This document shows, piece after piece, positions 44,294 through 52,072 of a stretch of DNA of 63,522 nt. Numbering within the stretch: the first letter of the stretch is position 1; each line of letters begins with the position of its first letter. Origin of the DNA: a virus. The stretch is from IMG/VR virus record IMGVR_UViG_3300013132_000051, positions 1-63,522 of that record; one strand, 5' to 3'. Made by a program: the position numbers and the translations under genes. The notes below the pieces were generated by a model, which ran no database searches, was not told the DNA's origin, and was given only the letters and a program-made list of their open reading frames with translations.

Positions 44294-44938
44294 TTAGACG
44301 ATAACCGAAACGGTCGTCCCGACCGAGGAAGCCGGTCCGAGCGGTCCCGCTGGGGTAACGATACCTGTTCCGGGGAGCGTTATCCCTGTAGAGAAGAATG
44401 TAGAGATACCCGAGGCCAACGCCGAATACAGAACGGGGTTAGAGGCCCCGGAGCCCCCGAGTACCGCCGCGAGAGCCGAGTGGGCGCTCTGGAGAGCCGT
44501 GATCAGGGTCGCGGTATTCGCTGAGGCAACGAGCGAAATATCCGTGCCCTGAGCGACGCCCGCTGAGACGCCCTGGTATTGGAGTGACCCGCTCAACGAC
44601 GAAGTCAGACCCAGCGTCAACGCGCTACCGAGCCGGGAGACCGTCGTGCCCGCGAGCCCCGCTCCCTGGATCGCCGAGGTAATCAAAGCCGGGTCCGCGT
44701 TGAACTGCATGAACCCGAGCACGGTCCCCGCCCCGACGACGCCGGTAGAAACTCCCTGGACCACGACGTTGCCCGGAACAACCGCCCACGTCGCTACCGC
44801 GTTACCGATGGCGTCGCACAAGAGGGGCCAAGTATTCCCTCCGGGGAAGCTCGCCGCCCCACGAATCGCCGACGAGATTGCCGTAGCCGGAACCATCACG
44901 CTAACCGGCGCAAAGGCGGGGAAACGCCCCCGCCTCAT
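44294..44938 (-). CDS. probable virion protein, 214 aa
   Basis: The ATG at 44938 overlaps the methyltransferase stop (ATGA); an inner ATG at MVPATAISSAI is an alternative start. The protein is Ala/Gly/Ser/Thr-rich and hydrophobic without clear membrane helices (LCDAIGNAVATWAVVPGNVV, GVSTGVVGAGTVLG). I have the impression of similar short proteins beside large phage structural genes. No function is visible. Confidence 0.6.
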   Translation of the reverse strand: MRRGRFPAFAPVSVMVPATAISSAIRGAASFPGGNTWPLLCDAIGNAVATWAVVPGNVVVQGVSTGVVGAGTVLGFMQFNADPALITSAIQGAGLAGTTVSRLGSALTLGLTSSLSGSLQYQGVSAGVAQGTDISLVASANTATLITALQSAHSALAAVLGGSGASNPVLYSALASGISTFFSTGITLPGTGIVTPAGPLGPASSVGTTVSVIV

Positions 44939-46737
44939 TCATCGTTGAACCCCAAGAGGTCGTCTAGGCTGGAGGGAGTCCCGGCTTCCGGGGAGGGCTT
45001 CGCGACCGGGGCTTCCTCGTCCCACGGGTTGGCGATACCGCCCTTGGCCCGGAGGGCGTGATGCTCGATGCGTTGGCGAGCGATCTCTAGGTACTCGTCG
45101 GATTGCTCGATGCCGATGAAGTTGAACCCCTCGTACATCGCCGCGCAACCCGTACTACCGCTGCCCATGAACGGGTCGAGTACCGTCCCGTCCGGTTGGG
45201 TAACTAGCCTCGCAAGCCAGCGCATGAGGGCGATGGGCTTAACGGTGGGGTGAAAGTTCGACGCGGTGCGCCCGCCCCGGTTGCGGGGGTTGTTCGCGCC
45301 GGGGGCGTCGGGGTCCCTCGACTCATCTACTTGGCGCGAGGAGCTACCCGTGACGCCCGCGTCGCGCTCCGAGCGGTTCGCCTTCGCCATGTACCGGAAC
45401 GGGGCCTCCTCTGCCGTGTAGCTGAACTGCGAGAAGAATCGGGACGCGCCCCCGCTGTCTCCGTAAAGTGTACCCGCATCTTCGTTTTGCCGCAGCGATC
45501 CGTCCGCGTTTCCACTAAGCGCAAATCCGGTCGCCGCACCCGTCGAAGATCGGCGGCGATGACCGCTGATCACGGCCTTTCCGCTCGTCAGCGTGCCCGT
45601 CTGCTCGTCGAGTGCCCTCACGGCGCACCCGTCGGCGCACTCCCACACGGGGACTTCTTCTTCACCGCCGCCGACGGACTCGTAAGGGTGTCCCGCCCCG
45701 TCGCCAAACGGCTTCATGCCGTCGGTGAAGCGGTTGATGACCGGGGCTTCAACCGTCTTTGTGCCGATTTGCTTACAGTCGGGAGTGTGAACGAGGACGA
45801 TATTGGCGGGCCAGCGGCCCGAAGGCTGTTGAAAATCACCAGCCCCTCCGTGCTTGTATCGCCAGTTTTCCGTTCCGTCGTGACGCCCTTTACGTCCCGG
45901 CGAAGGATGATCGTGATACGGCATAGTCGCCGCGTCGGGGCAGTTTGGATCGATGCACTGGTACGAATCCCCGTCTTCGGACTTGTACGCGCCACCGTTG
46001 AGGTTGTCCGCCGTTTCGACCCGACAACCGTCGATGTTGAGAGCACCCGTGCCGTGGGCCATGACGTTCTCCGCGACCGTGCCGATGAGGGGCTTCCTGA
46101 ACATGAGTACCGGCTCATGTGCGGGCTTGAGGGCTGTTCCCCAACCCTCCCATTGACGAGCGGCGTCGGTGGCAGGGGCGGTGATGTTGAGATTGGCGCT
46201 GATGTCGTATTGCTGAGCGTTGTAGTTGTAAGCCGTTCCGTTCATCGGGTTTGGCCTGCGACTGGCATACTCCGACCGCCCCACCACCTCCCGCTCCGCA
46301 CCCGCCGCCTTGTCGATGGCCTTGCTCACGTCGAGCGACTTGGGGAAGCCGCTCCCGAATTGGTAAGCCAAAATTCCTTCCACTCGGATCGCATCCCGCG
46401 AATCGAACCCCGCGAGCCGGATAGCGACCCCCATGAGGTCCTGCGTGCGGGTTCCGGCAAACGCAAGTAGGTATCCTCCGGGCTTGAGCACCCGGAGGCA
46501 CTCTCTCCACACCTCGGGTCCGGGCACGAAGGCGTCCCACGACTTGCCCATGAAGCCGGACCCCTTGGGGGAGTAGGGCTTGCCGTCGAGCCACGCCCGA
46601 AGCGCCTCGGCTACATCGTCAGCGTCGTGATTGGACAACCCGTAAGGCGGGTCGGTCACTACCGCGTCTACGCTCTCGGAGGGGAGCGTCTTGAGGACCG
46701 CAAGGCAATCCCCGTGGTGTAGCTTGTACTCGGGCAT
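44935..46737 (-). CDS. DNA methyltransferase, DPPY type
   Basis: ATG 46737 overlaps the upstream stop (TGATG) and starts MPEYKLHHGDCLAVL. The catalytic DPPY is at residues 29-32 (VVTDPPYGLS). The AdoMet-binding DPFMGSGSTG follows near the C-terminus (521-530), preceded by HPTVKP. This DPPY-first order defines beta-type amino-methyltransferases (N6-adenine or N4-cytosine). Between them lies a long target-recognition region of about 400 residues with Cys pairs (CIDPNCPDA, ECADGCA). At 600 aa it is larger than simple orphan methyltransferases. No restriction nuclease gene is next to it, which suggests DNA protection. Confidence 0.88.
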   Translation of the reverse strand: MPEYKLHHGDCLAVLKTLPSESVDAVVTDPPYGLSNHDADDVAEALRAWLDGKPYSPKGSGFMGKSWDAFVPGPEVWRECLRVLKPGGYLLAFAGTRTQDLMGVAIRLAGFDSRDAIRVEGILAYQFGSGFPKSLDVSKAIDKAAGAEREVVGRSEYASRRPNPMNGTAYNYNAQQYDISANLNITAPATDAARQWEGWGTALKPAHEPVLMFRKPLIGTVAENVMAHGTGALNIDGCRVETADNLNGGAYKSEDGDSYQCIDPNCPDAATMPYHDHPSPGRKGRHDGTENWRYKHGGAGDFQQPSGRWPANIVLVHTPDCKQIGTKTVEAPVINRFTDGMKPFGDGAGHPYESVGGGEEEVPVWECADGCAVRALDEQTGTLTSGKAVISGHRRRSSTGAATGFALSGNADGSLRQNEDAGTLYGDSGGASRFFSQFSYTAEEAPFRYMAKANRSERDAGVTGSSSRQVDESRDPDAPGANNPRNRGGRTASNFHPTVKPIALMRWLARLVTQPDGTVLDPFMGSGSTGCAAMYEGFNFIGIEQSDEYLEIARQRIEHHALRAKGGIANPWDEEAPVAKPSPEAGTPSSLDDLLGFNDE

Positions 46738-46949
46738 CAGAAAATCTCCAAACCGTACTCGACGAGTAGCTCGTGGAGCAGCTTTCTCGCCCATTCTGCC
46801 CGCTCAGCCTCGTCGCCCTCCCGGTACTTCGCGATCTGCCGGAGGCGCTGGTCTAGCTCTGCGACGACCGCTTGCCACTTCGCTCCGTCGAGCGCCGCTC
46901 GGTGCTCGGCTTCTTCGTCGGGTAGAGAGAACTCAAGAGTGGCTTTCAC
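46737..46949 (-). CDS. conserved small phage protein, 70 aa
   Basis: MKATLEFSLPDEEAEHRAAL, then WQAVVAELDQRLRQIAKY, matches a small helical family common in phage genomes (MKA.leF.LPe....h..A..G). Its function is not known to me. It is coupled to the methyltransferase by TGATG. Its ATG lies two bases from that of the divergent GIY-YIG gene. Confidence 0.78.
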   Translation of the reverse strand: MKATLEFSLPDEEAEHRAALDGAKWQAVVAELDQRLRQIAKYREGDEAERAEWARKLLHELLVEYGLEIF

Positions 46950-46950
46950 G

Positions 46951-47295
46951 ATGTCAGCACCTTGGTACGTCTACGTCTTACGCGCTCGGCGTCCCGACGG
47001 GAGGGCCGTGTACTATACGGGCGCGACGAATGACCCCGACCGTCGGCTCCGCCAACACAACGGCGAGATAGTTGGGGGCGCGAGGTTCACCCGGAGCTAT
47101 CGACCGTGGGAACGGGTCGCGCTCTACGGGCCGTTCGACGGTCGGGGCGAGGCTCAACGGGTCGAACGCCGGATCAAGACGCTCCCCGCTTCCCGTCGGG
47201 CGTCATACCCAAAGGTACCGCTCGTCCCGGTGACGGCGGGCGCGATTCCGGCGGGCGTAGTACCAGCCCTCGACGGCGAACACGGCGTCGCCTAG
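46951..47295 (+). CDS. GIY-YIG nuclease-like protein
   Basis: The ATG at 46951 gives 114 aa; a GTG at 46939 is possible. WYVYVLRARRPDGRAVYYTG is the GIY-YIG opening (VYV...YTG), followed by RRLRQHNGEIVGGARFTRSY and ERRIKTLPASRR, as in the short UPF0213/YhbQ group. Known members are single-domain nucleases of poorly defined role. It is the only plus-strand gene between 30396 and 56624, sitting inside a minus operon, so it may be a late insertion. No extra DNA-binding domain of a typical homing enzyme is seen. Confidence 0.83.
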   Translation: MSAPWYVYVLRARRPDGRAVYYTGATNDPDRRLRQHNGEIVGGARFTRSYRPWERVALYGPFDGRGEAQRVERRIKTLPASRRASYPKVPLVPVTAGAIPAGVVPALDGEHGVA

Positions 47296-47318
47296 CTTAG
47301 AGAACAAACGGGCGAACC

Positions 47319-47537
47319 TCATGACTTCTCCTCAATCACGCGCTCCCACGCAGAGGCATCCGCGAGGCTCGTATCCGTCACGACGATAGAACCAGAAAAG
47401 TACCCCCACGGCCCCGGTTGGATGCGGTTCAAGGCGACCTCGCCATCCGGGGACACCGCCATCACGAGGAAGCTACGCCCCCGGTCCCTCCCGTAGAGGC
47501 ACCGATACGTTTGACCCGTGACGACGGCGAAGCTCAT
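47319..47537 (-). CDS. hypothetical protein, 72 aa
   Basis: A 72-aa beta-rich protein (VVTGQTYRCLYGRDRGRSFL, WGYFSGSIVVTD). Unrecognised. It lies two bases after the next upstream gene and converges on the GIY-YIG gene. Confidence 0.62.
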   Translation of the reverse strand: MSFAVVTGQTYRCLYGRDRGRSFLVMAVSPDGEVALNRIQPGPWGYFSGSIVVTDTSLADASAWERVIEEKS

Positions 47538-47539
47538 GA

Positions 47540-47752
47540 CTAGCTCGTTTGATAGAGAAGACCCGCCGAGAAGTCAGAGTCAGCCTGCTCGTTGAGTCGC
47601 GTCGCGTACACCTGACAGGTGTACTTGCCCCCTCGGTATAGAGCGTGAGCGTCAGCAGCGGCCCGCGCTAGCTCCAACGAGTCATACACGCCCACAACGT
47701 AGGAGTGCTCCTCTCGGTCGCCCCACCGTAGGGCCTCGACGTAGTAGATCAT
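47540..47752 (-). CDS. conserved small phage protein, WGDREEHSYVVGV family
   Basis: I start it at ATG 47752 (TGATG overlap); GTG 47755 is an alternative. The 70-aa product has WGDREEHSYVVGVYDSLELA and RGGKYTCQVY, a pattern I know from many small phage proteins. Its function is not known. Confidence 0.75.
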   Translation of the reverse strand: MIYYVEALRWGDREEHSYVVGVYDSLELARAAADAHALYRGGKYTCQVYATRLNEQADSDFSAGLLYQTS

Positions 47753-48018
47753 CACTCGTCATTCTCCTCGGGACGACGGAACCAGACGGGCGTGTGCGGC
47801 CCGAACCAAGCCCCGACGACGTTGAAGTCCATCCACTCGACCGCCTCTTCGTATTCCATTCCGTCGCGCACCCGGAGAACCTCGACCGCCTTCCCGTAGT
47901 CGTAGACGGCGAGGGTAGGTTGCCCGCACCTCTCCGCCATGCCGATGAGCGCGTCGTCGAACCCGTCGGCGAAGAGCGCGTTGGGATTCTCCTCGGCGAT
48001 GCGTTCGCGGAGGGTCAT
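47752..48018 (-). CDS. conserved phage protein, GFDDALIG family
   Basis: The 88-aa product contains NPNALFADGFDDALIGMAER, AVYDYGKAVEVL and YEEAVEWMDFNVVGAWFGPH. The ADGFDdAlIG...vYD...EfNVvGAWvG pattern is a common conserved family in phages and plasmids. No activity is known to me. The ATG overlaps the upstream stop. Confidence 0.82.
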   Translation of the reverse strand: MTLRERIAEENPNALFADGFDDALIGMAERCGQPTLAVYDYGKAVEVLRVRDGMEYEEAVEWMDFNVVGAWFGPHTPVWFRRPEENDE

Positions 48019-48269
48019 GCGTCCACCACCATATCGAGTTGGATCCACTTCATCGGGTACGTCATTTGGACGTTGAACGTGATGGATAGCTTGCCGTCAG
48101 GGCCGTGCTCGGCGCTCTGAAACGCCGGTAGGAGCGCCGCTCGGGGGCACCAAGCCACGTCCGGGATGCCCTCGGGGATCGTGAACCCTAGCGCCCGTAG
48201 CTCGCCCGCCGTTACGCACGTCGCGGGGTCGTACTCGCTCGGGACGCTCGGGATGTTCTTCTCGCTCAT
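48015..48269 (-). CDS. hypothetical protein, 84 aa
   Basis: The ATG at 48269 overlaps the upstream stop by ATGA and starts MSEKNIPSVPSEYDPATCV. TAGELRALGFTIPEGIPD resembles a short helical adaptor. It ends in a strand, SITFNVQMTYPMKWIQLDMV. Unrecognised. Confidence 0.65.
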   Translation of the reverse strand: MSEKNIPSVPSEYDPATCVTAGELRALGFTIPEGIPDVAWCPRAALLPAFQSAEHGPDGKLSITFNVQMTYPMKWIQLDMVVDA

Positions 48270-48718
48270 GGCTCTTCTTCCTCGGGCTCCGATAGATAGA
48301 ACTCCGCCGCGCCCGGAGGCATGGGCTGCACTTGGATCATCGACCGCCCAAGGTACCCCGTCACCGAGTCCCGGTAATCGCACTTCGTACACCGGACCGA
48401 ACCCGCCCACGGGCTCGCCAGCATCAACCCTCGGGTCCGTTCCATCGGGCTCTTACACCGGGGGCAATCCGAACCCTCAGGTGCGGGCTCCCACGAGATC
48501 CCGAAGAGATGGGTGAACTGAAGCGGGATCGGATTCTTGACCGCCTCCAGAAGAAGGCGAGCCTGCTCCACGGCGTCGAACTCGGGCACCCGCTTCTTCA
48601 GGCACCAGCGGCACGTCACCTCGGCCCAATCGGTCGTCTTATTGGCGATGGCGTCGGGTACTCGCCCGCACGTCGAAGTTTGATACTCCCCCTCGGCCTT
48701 GTAGTGATGCGTCTTCAC
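48266..48718 (-). CDS. zinc-ribbon protein, 150 aa
   Basis: I start it at GTG 48718 (MKTHHYKAEGEY), whose GTGA overlaps the upstream stop; a TTG at 48739 would add seven residues. Cys pairs CRWC, CPRC and CTKC indicate at least one zinc ribbon. The C-terminus is acidic (SEPEEEEP). Function unknown. Confidence 0.68.
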   Translation of the reverse strand: MKTHHYKAEGEYQTSTCGRVPDAIANKTTDWAEVTCRWCLKKRVPEFDAVEQARLLLEAVKNPIPLQFTHLFGISWEPAPEGSDCPRCKSPMERTRGLMLASPWAGSVRCTKCDYRDSVTGYLGRSMIQVQPMPPGAAEFYLSEPEEEEP

Positions 48719-49413
48719 GGGGTTTCTCCAGTCGGCCAACTACACCGCGTACACCCGTAGGCGTCGCCTACGTCAGGGGGCGTGAGGTGGGTCGTCTGGG
48801 TAGGCGATCCGCACCGGGGGCACTCCTTCGGCACGACGGGAACGTCTACGCGAAGGGGAATCTCCCCGACGAACTCGACCTCGGAAGCGGCGTAGCTCTC
48901 CGGGTAGATGACGCTCCGGTCGGTGACGATGAAATCGCTCTCTTGGAACTGCCTCTGGTACGCCGCCTTGCGGGAGTGGTCGAAGCCGGACTCCGCGATA
49001 CGGTTGAACGCCTCCCGGTATTCGTCAGCGGCTCGGGCGTGCAACTCGTCGAGAATACGCTTGTCCTCGGCTTCCCGAATCGACGCGGCTCCGAACTGCA
49101 CGGCTCGCTCTAGGTCGGAGGGGGCGTCTTTGTGGGTCATGTTCCCTCGGGTCGCCCAATCTAGGAGGGCGTGTTTGAGGCTCGGGTTTTCTTGGATGGT
49201 CGGGCTTACGGGCAAATCAATGAGCGTATCCCGGCGCAAGGGCTGGGCTACTCCGAGAGGGCACCACTCGGGGGCTTGGAACTCGGTCAGGGTCAAGCCT
49301 CGCCCCTCCGGTAAGAAATCCGGGTGGTCGCAAGACGCACTCGCCTCGACGCTGCCGATCCAAGTCGTGTTCCGGTAGTAACACGACCGACAATTTCGAC
49401 GGGGCTCAGACAT
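48715..49413 (-). CDS. Cys-rich protein with two zinc-binding ends, 232 aa
   Basis: The ATG at 49413 starts MSEPRRNCRSCYYRNTTW. The N-terminal Cys set (CRSC, CDHP, WCPLG) resembles a small Cys-box domain, and the C-terminus has CPRCGSPT...CTRCSW. The middle is helical and charged (IREAEDKRILDELHARAADE). It belongs to the run of zinc-binding small genes here. Function unknown. Confidence 0.68.
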   Translation of the reverse strand: MSEPRRNCRSCYYRNTTWIGSVEASASCDHPDFLPEGRGLTLTEFQAPEWCPLGVAQPLRRDTLIDLPVSPTIQENPSLKHALLDWATRGNMTHKDAPSDLERAVQFGAASIREAEDKRILDELHARAADEYREAFNRIAESGFDHSRKAAYQRQFQESDFIVTDRSVIYPESYAASEVEFVGEIPLRVDVPVVPKECPRCGSPTQTTHLTPPDVGDAYGCTRCSWPTGETP

Positions 49414-49621
49414 TTTTCGACCTTCGGACCCGGAGCGGTCGCCCCGGACGGAAATGCGAAAGCTCGTACCGGCCCTTCCCGCCTCGGGCGAGCCAAGCAT
49501 CGAGGTTGCACGGGGCGCACTTCGCGTGGACCTTCGCCCCGCTCGGCGTGATGTAGGTCGGGAGCGTCCCCCGCTCCAACCCCTTCCCGCACAAGGGGCA
49601 GAGGATGTCTCGGAACGTCAC
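49406..49621 (-). CDS. small zinc-binding protein, 71 aa
   Basis: GTG 49621 overlaps the upstream stop (GTGA) and starts MTFRDILCPLCGKGL. With the later HAKCAPCNLDAWL it makes a C-x2-C...H-x2-C-x2-C treble-clef-like arrangement. The end is basic. Function unknown. Confidence 0.66.
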   Translation of the reverse strand: MTFRDILCPLCGKGLERGTLPTYITPSGAKVHAKCAPCNLDAWLARGGKGRYELSHFRPGRPLRVRRSKNV

Positions 49622-49902
49622 GGCTCGTACCCCTCGCCTAGCGCCGCCTTCATCTCGCGCAGCCACCAACGCATCCTTTGGAGCGTACCGGGGCCGACGC
49701 TCGCGAAGTCCCCGGTGAAGGTGACCTGTTGACCGCCCTTCCCCCGGTTCTCGTGGTGTCGGACCGCGCTCTCAAACTCCCCGGCGAGAGCCGTGAGAAT
49801 CGCCCGGACGCGCTCGTCCGACCCCTCGGGCATCTCGTAGACGTACCGGATGGGTACGTCGCCCGCCGTCGAGATAGGCTTCATGTCGGTCTTGTCGTCC
49901 AT
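49618..49902 (-). CDS. hypothetical protein, 94 aa
   Basis: ATG 49902 starts MDDKTDMKPISTAGDVPIRY. The C-terminal half is helical (RVRAILTALAGEFESAVRHH, TLQRMRWWLREMKAAL). Unrecognised. Confidence 0.63.
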   Translation of the reverse strand: MDDKTDMKPISTAGDVPIRYVYEMPEGSDERVRAILTALAGEFESAVRHHENRGKGGQQVTFTGDFASVGPGTLQRMRWWLREMKAALGEGYEP

Positions 49903-49909
49903 AGCACCG

Positions 49910-50182
49910 TTACCCTTTCGGCTTCTGACGGGCGTCGGCGCAAATCTGGGCGGGGTTCGCCCCGTGGTGCCGGAGCCCGTTCGCCCAATACCACTCGCAC
50001 GCCCACGCCGCGCCTCGGATCTCAGCGATCCTCTCAGCCTCTTCGCGTCCCTCTTGAGCCAACTCAAAGAGCCCCTGCATCGACTCCATGACCGTCCGTA
50101 GCTTTTCTAGCTCGGCCAGAAGCTCTAGCTCACGCTCGGTCGGTTCGTCCTCGGGTCCGTGGCAGAAGTCGGCTTCGCTCAT
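49910..50182 (-). CDS. helical protein, 90 aa
   Basis: The 90-aa product is mostly helical, with a likely coiled coil ERELELLAELEKLRTVMESM and a WACEWYWANGL stretch. No family recognised. It lies seven bases upstream of the next gene. Confidence 0.65.
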   Translation of the reverse strand: MSEADFCHGPEDEPTERELELLAELEKLRTVMESMQGLFELAQEGREEAERIAEIRGAAWACEWYWANGLRHHGANPAQICADARQKPKG

Positions 50183-50204
50183 GGGTTCAAGTCCTTCATC
50201 AGAT

Positions 50205-50441
50205 TCACGACGCGCCCCACACGGAGTCCGGATTCTCCACGAGAAACAGCGCGACCGATAGCTTGTGGTCGAGAAGCTCCCCGGCGGGAAGGCCGGAGTC
50301 CTCCTCTAGCCACCGGAAGTACCGCATGAGGGTCTCGTGCCTAGAGTCCCCGCGCCGGTAAATGCGGTTCGTTGCGACGGTGGGGGTTTGCAATAGGCTG
50401 CAATCAGATCGCGGCGTCTTGAGGTAGAGGTTGAGGCTCAC
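50205..50441 (-). CDS. hypothetical protein, 78 aa
   Basis: The 78-aa product starts MSLNLYLKTPRSDC and has TLMRYFRWLEEDSGLPAGEL. Its ATG overlaps the upstream stop (ATGA). Unrecognised. Confidence 0.62.
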   Translation of the reverse strand: MSLNLYLKTPRSDCSLLQTPTVATNRIYRRGDSRHETLMRYFRWLEEDSGLPAGELLDHKLSVALFLVENPDSVWGAS

Positions 50442-50938
50442 CGCTCGGACTCCCCGCGCTCAATGGCGTTGGCGAGGTCGATCATCACGCCGCGCTCGCG
50501 CATCGACACGCGATCATCCATCGTCGCGTGCGCGAGCCTCGCCCGGATGTACGAAATGACGCGCTGGCGCTCCGTGAACGCCTCGTTGTGAATCGCCTGC
50601 TCCGCGTCGGCTTCGGCGTGCGCGAGGCGAGCCTTGAGTTCGTCGCGCTCCTGCTGAAGCGTCCCATACTGAGTGCTCCACCATGCATCGCTGGTGGCGA
50701 GCGCATCGTCGATGGCCCGCTGTCGCTCGGCCCGCGCCTCGTCTAGCTGCCGCCGGAGCACCTCTTGAGAGGCGAGAAGCTCGTCCGCTGCCTGAATCAG
50801 CGATATGTCAGGCTTGGACCCCAACTTGGCGGCGAGTGCTTTCAAGATCATGCGATCCGCGTCCCGCTCTAGCAGGGCTTCATACCGCTCGGCTTCAAGC
50901 CGTCTCACGCGGTCTTCGGGGTCGTCCGGGGAGGTCAT
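50438..50938 (-). CDS. coiled-coil protein, 166 aa
   Basis: The ATG at 50938 starts MTSPDDPEDRVRRLEAERYE. Nearly the whole 166-aa chain is charged helix with heptad-like Leu/Ala spacing (VLRRQLDEARAERQRAIDDA, QERDELKARLAHAEADAEQA). No catalytic motif. The TTACGC element lies just upstream, so it may be transcribed from there. Confidence 0.68.
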   Translation of the reverse strand: MTSPDDPEDRVRRLEAERYEALLERDADRMILKALAAKLGSKPDISLIQAADELLASQEVLRRQLDEARAERQRAIDDALATSDAWWSTQYGTLQQERDELKARLAHAEADAEQAIHNEAFTERQRVISYIRARLAHATMDDRVSMRERGVMIDLANAIERGESER

Positions 50939-50946
50939 ATCGAACC

Positions 50947-50973
50947 TTACGCCCTCGCGGAAGAAACCTAGCG
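50947..50973. promoter_or_regulatory. shared upstream element, copy C
   Basis: TTACGC, CCTCGCGG and CTAGCGG lie in the 37-bp gap before the coiled-coil gene. The element resembles the copies at 25715 and 29512. Only a minus-strand gene starts here, so the element probably reads leftward. Confidence 0.33.
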
Positions 50974-50975
50974 GA

Positions 50976-51317
50976 TTACCTAGCGTCTTTACGCTCGACG
51001 GACGCCTCGGACGAGAACCCCTCGGGGTAGCGGAGGCGTAGCTTGGCGATGTTCCCGGCGGCAATCTCGCTGAGCGGAAGCTCCAACGCCGTCGCCATCT
51101 CCGCGACGTACCAGAGCACGTCGCCTACCTCCTTGGCGAGCTTCTCGCGGTCGAGAGAGTGCCCGTGGAAGACGACTTTCTTGATGAGGTCGGCGGCTTC
51201 CCCGGCTTCGCCCGTGAGCCCTAGCGCGGCCATCGTCAGGTGGCGGGGCGCACCTAGCTCGGGGCCGTGGAAATTGCTCGTGCGGTGGGCGAGGCGCTGG
51301 TACTCGTCTAGGTCCAT
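50976..51317 (-). CDS. MazG-like nucleotide pyrophosphohydrolase
   Basis: The 113-aa protein has E37-x2-E40 in LTGEAGEAADLIKKVV and E63-x2-D66 in KEVGDVLWYVAEMA. These give the metal-binding ExxE...ExxD of the all-alpha MazG/dUTPase superfamily. Members hydrolyse NTPs or dNTPs to the monophosphate and pyrophosphate. A phage MazG could also affect alarmone levels, which is of interest with the RelA/SpoT-fold protein 27 kb away, but no link is shown. Confidence 0.88.
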   Translation of the reverse strand: MDLDEYQRLAHRTSNFHGPELGAPRHLTMAALGLTGEAGEAADLIKKVVFHGHSLDREKLAKEVGDVLWYVAEMATALELPLSEIAAGNIAKLRLRYPEGFSSEASVERKDAR

Positions 51318-51333
51318 GCGCGAACCCTACCGC

Positions 51334-51513
51334 TCAATCCCGGTACGGCTCGGGGTCGGGAACCGTGAGGTCATGGACCCGCACCGACATACGCTCGTAC
51401 CCCAGAAGGTAGAGCACCTCGGAGAGCGGGTGGGCCACGACGTTGTGGAGCGTCCACCGCCACCGGGGAGGCAGCTTGCCGATCAGGCTAGGTAGTAGGT
51501 CGAACGGGGTCAC
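51334..51513 (-). CDS. small hypothetical protein, 59 aa
   Basis: GTG 51513 overlaps the upstream stop (GTGA) and starts MTPFDLLPSLIGKLPPRWRW. TLHNVVAHPLSEVLYLLGYE resembles short hydrophobic phage proteins with an HNvvaHPl motif. It is too short to assign. Confidence 0.62.
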   Translation of the reverse strand: MTPFDLLPSLIGKLPPRWRWTLHNVVAHPLSEVLYLLGYERMSVRVHDLTVPDPEPYRD

Positions 51514-51863
51514 GCTTCGATCTTCGGCTTCGGCGCGTACTTCGCGTGGACCCGCTTCCACTCCTCGGCGGTCGCTCGGAGGGCCTTCTCGCTCGGGACG
51601 ATAGTGCCCAAGCCCTCGACGTGGATCGACCCCAAATGGGTGAGGGTCACGATCAGGTCGCCGAGTAGGTCCGTACACTCGGTAGAAATCTCCCGGATCT
51701 CCTCGGGAGTGAGCCCCGCCTCGGTCGCCGCCCGGACCGCCGCCTCGTAGTTGGAGGTCGCCTCGGGGTCTCCCGGCTCCGACGCCGCCACGAACATCGC
51801 CGCCGCCTCTAGGTCAGAGACAGCCTCTTCGCGGGGGGTCTTACGGCAACACGACTCGCTCAC
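51510..51863 (-). CDS. hypothetical protein, 117 aa
   Basis: GTG 51863 overlaps the upstream stop and starts MSESCCRKTPREEAVSDLEA. The chain is helical and acidic (EATSNYEAAVRAATEAGLTP, EIREISTECTDLLGDLIVTL) and ends HAKYAPKPKIEA. Unrecognised. Confidence 0.62.
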   Translation of the reverse strand: MSESCCRKTPREEAVSDLEAAAMFVAASEPGDPEATSNYEAAVRAATEAGLTPEEIREISTECTDLLGDLIVTLTHLGSIHVEGLGTIVPSEKALRATAEEWKRVHAKYAPKPKIEA

Positions 51864-52072
51864 GGCTCCCCCCGGTAAGGGACGAGGTGGATCTCTAGGT
51901 CTTGGGTCTTCGTCCACACGCGCCTCTCGACGACGTAGACGCCGGAGTCCGCCGTCTCGACGAGATCCCCGACGTTCGGCGGGACCCGCCAATGAAGGAA
52001 CGTGACCCGTCGCTGGGTCGGCGTTCCGTGGTCGTCGCCGTGGATGACGGTCAGGAGCCCTAGATCGGTCAT
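51860..52072 (-). CDS. small beta-rich protein, 70 aa
   Basis: The 70-aa product has TFLHWRVPPNVGDLVETAD then VYVVERRVWTKTQDLEIHLV, a small beta-barrel-like pattern. Unrecognised. It overlaps both neighbours by four bases. Confidence 0.62.
   Translation of the reverse strand: MTDLGLLTVIHGDDHGTPTQRRVTFLHWRVPPNVGDLVETADSGVYVVERRVWTKTQDLEIHLVPYRGEP

Noticed and set aside
44935-46737. Restriction-modification system
   Set aside because: No endonuclease gene flanks the methyltransferase; the lone GIY-YIG protein is the short UPF0213 type and lies on the other strand.
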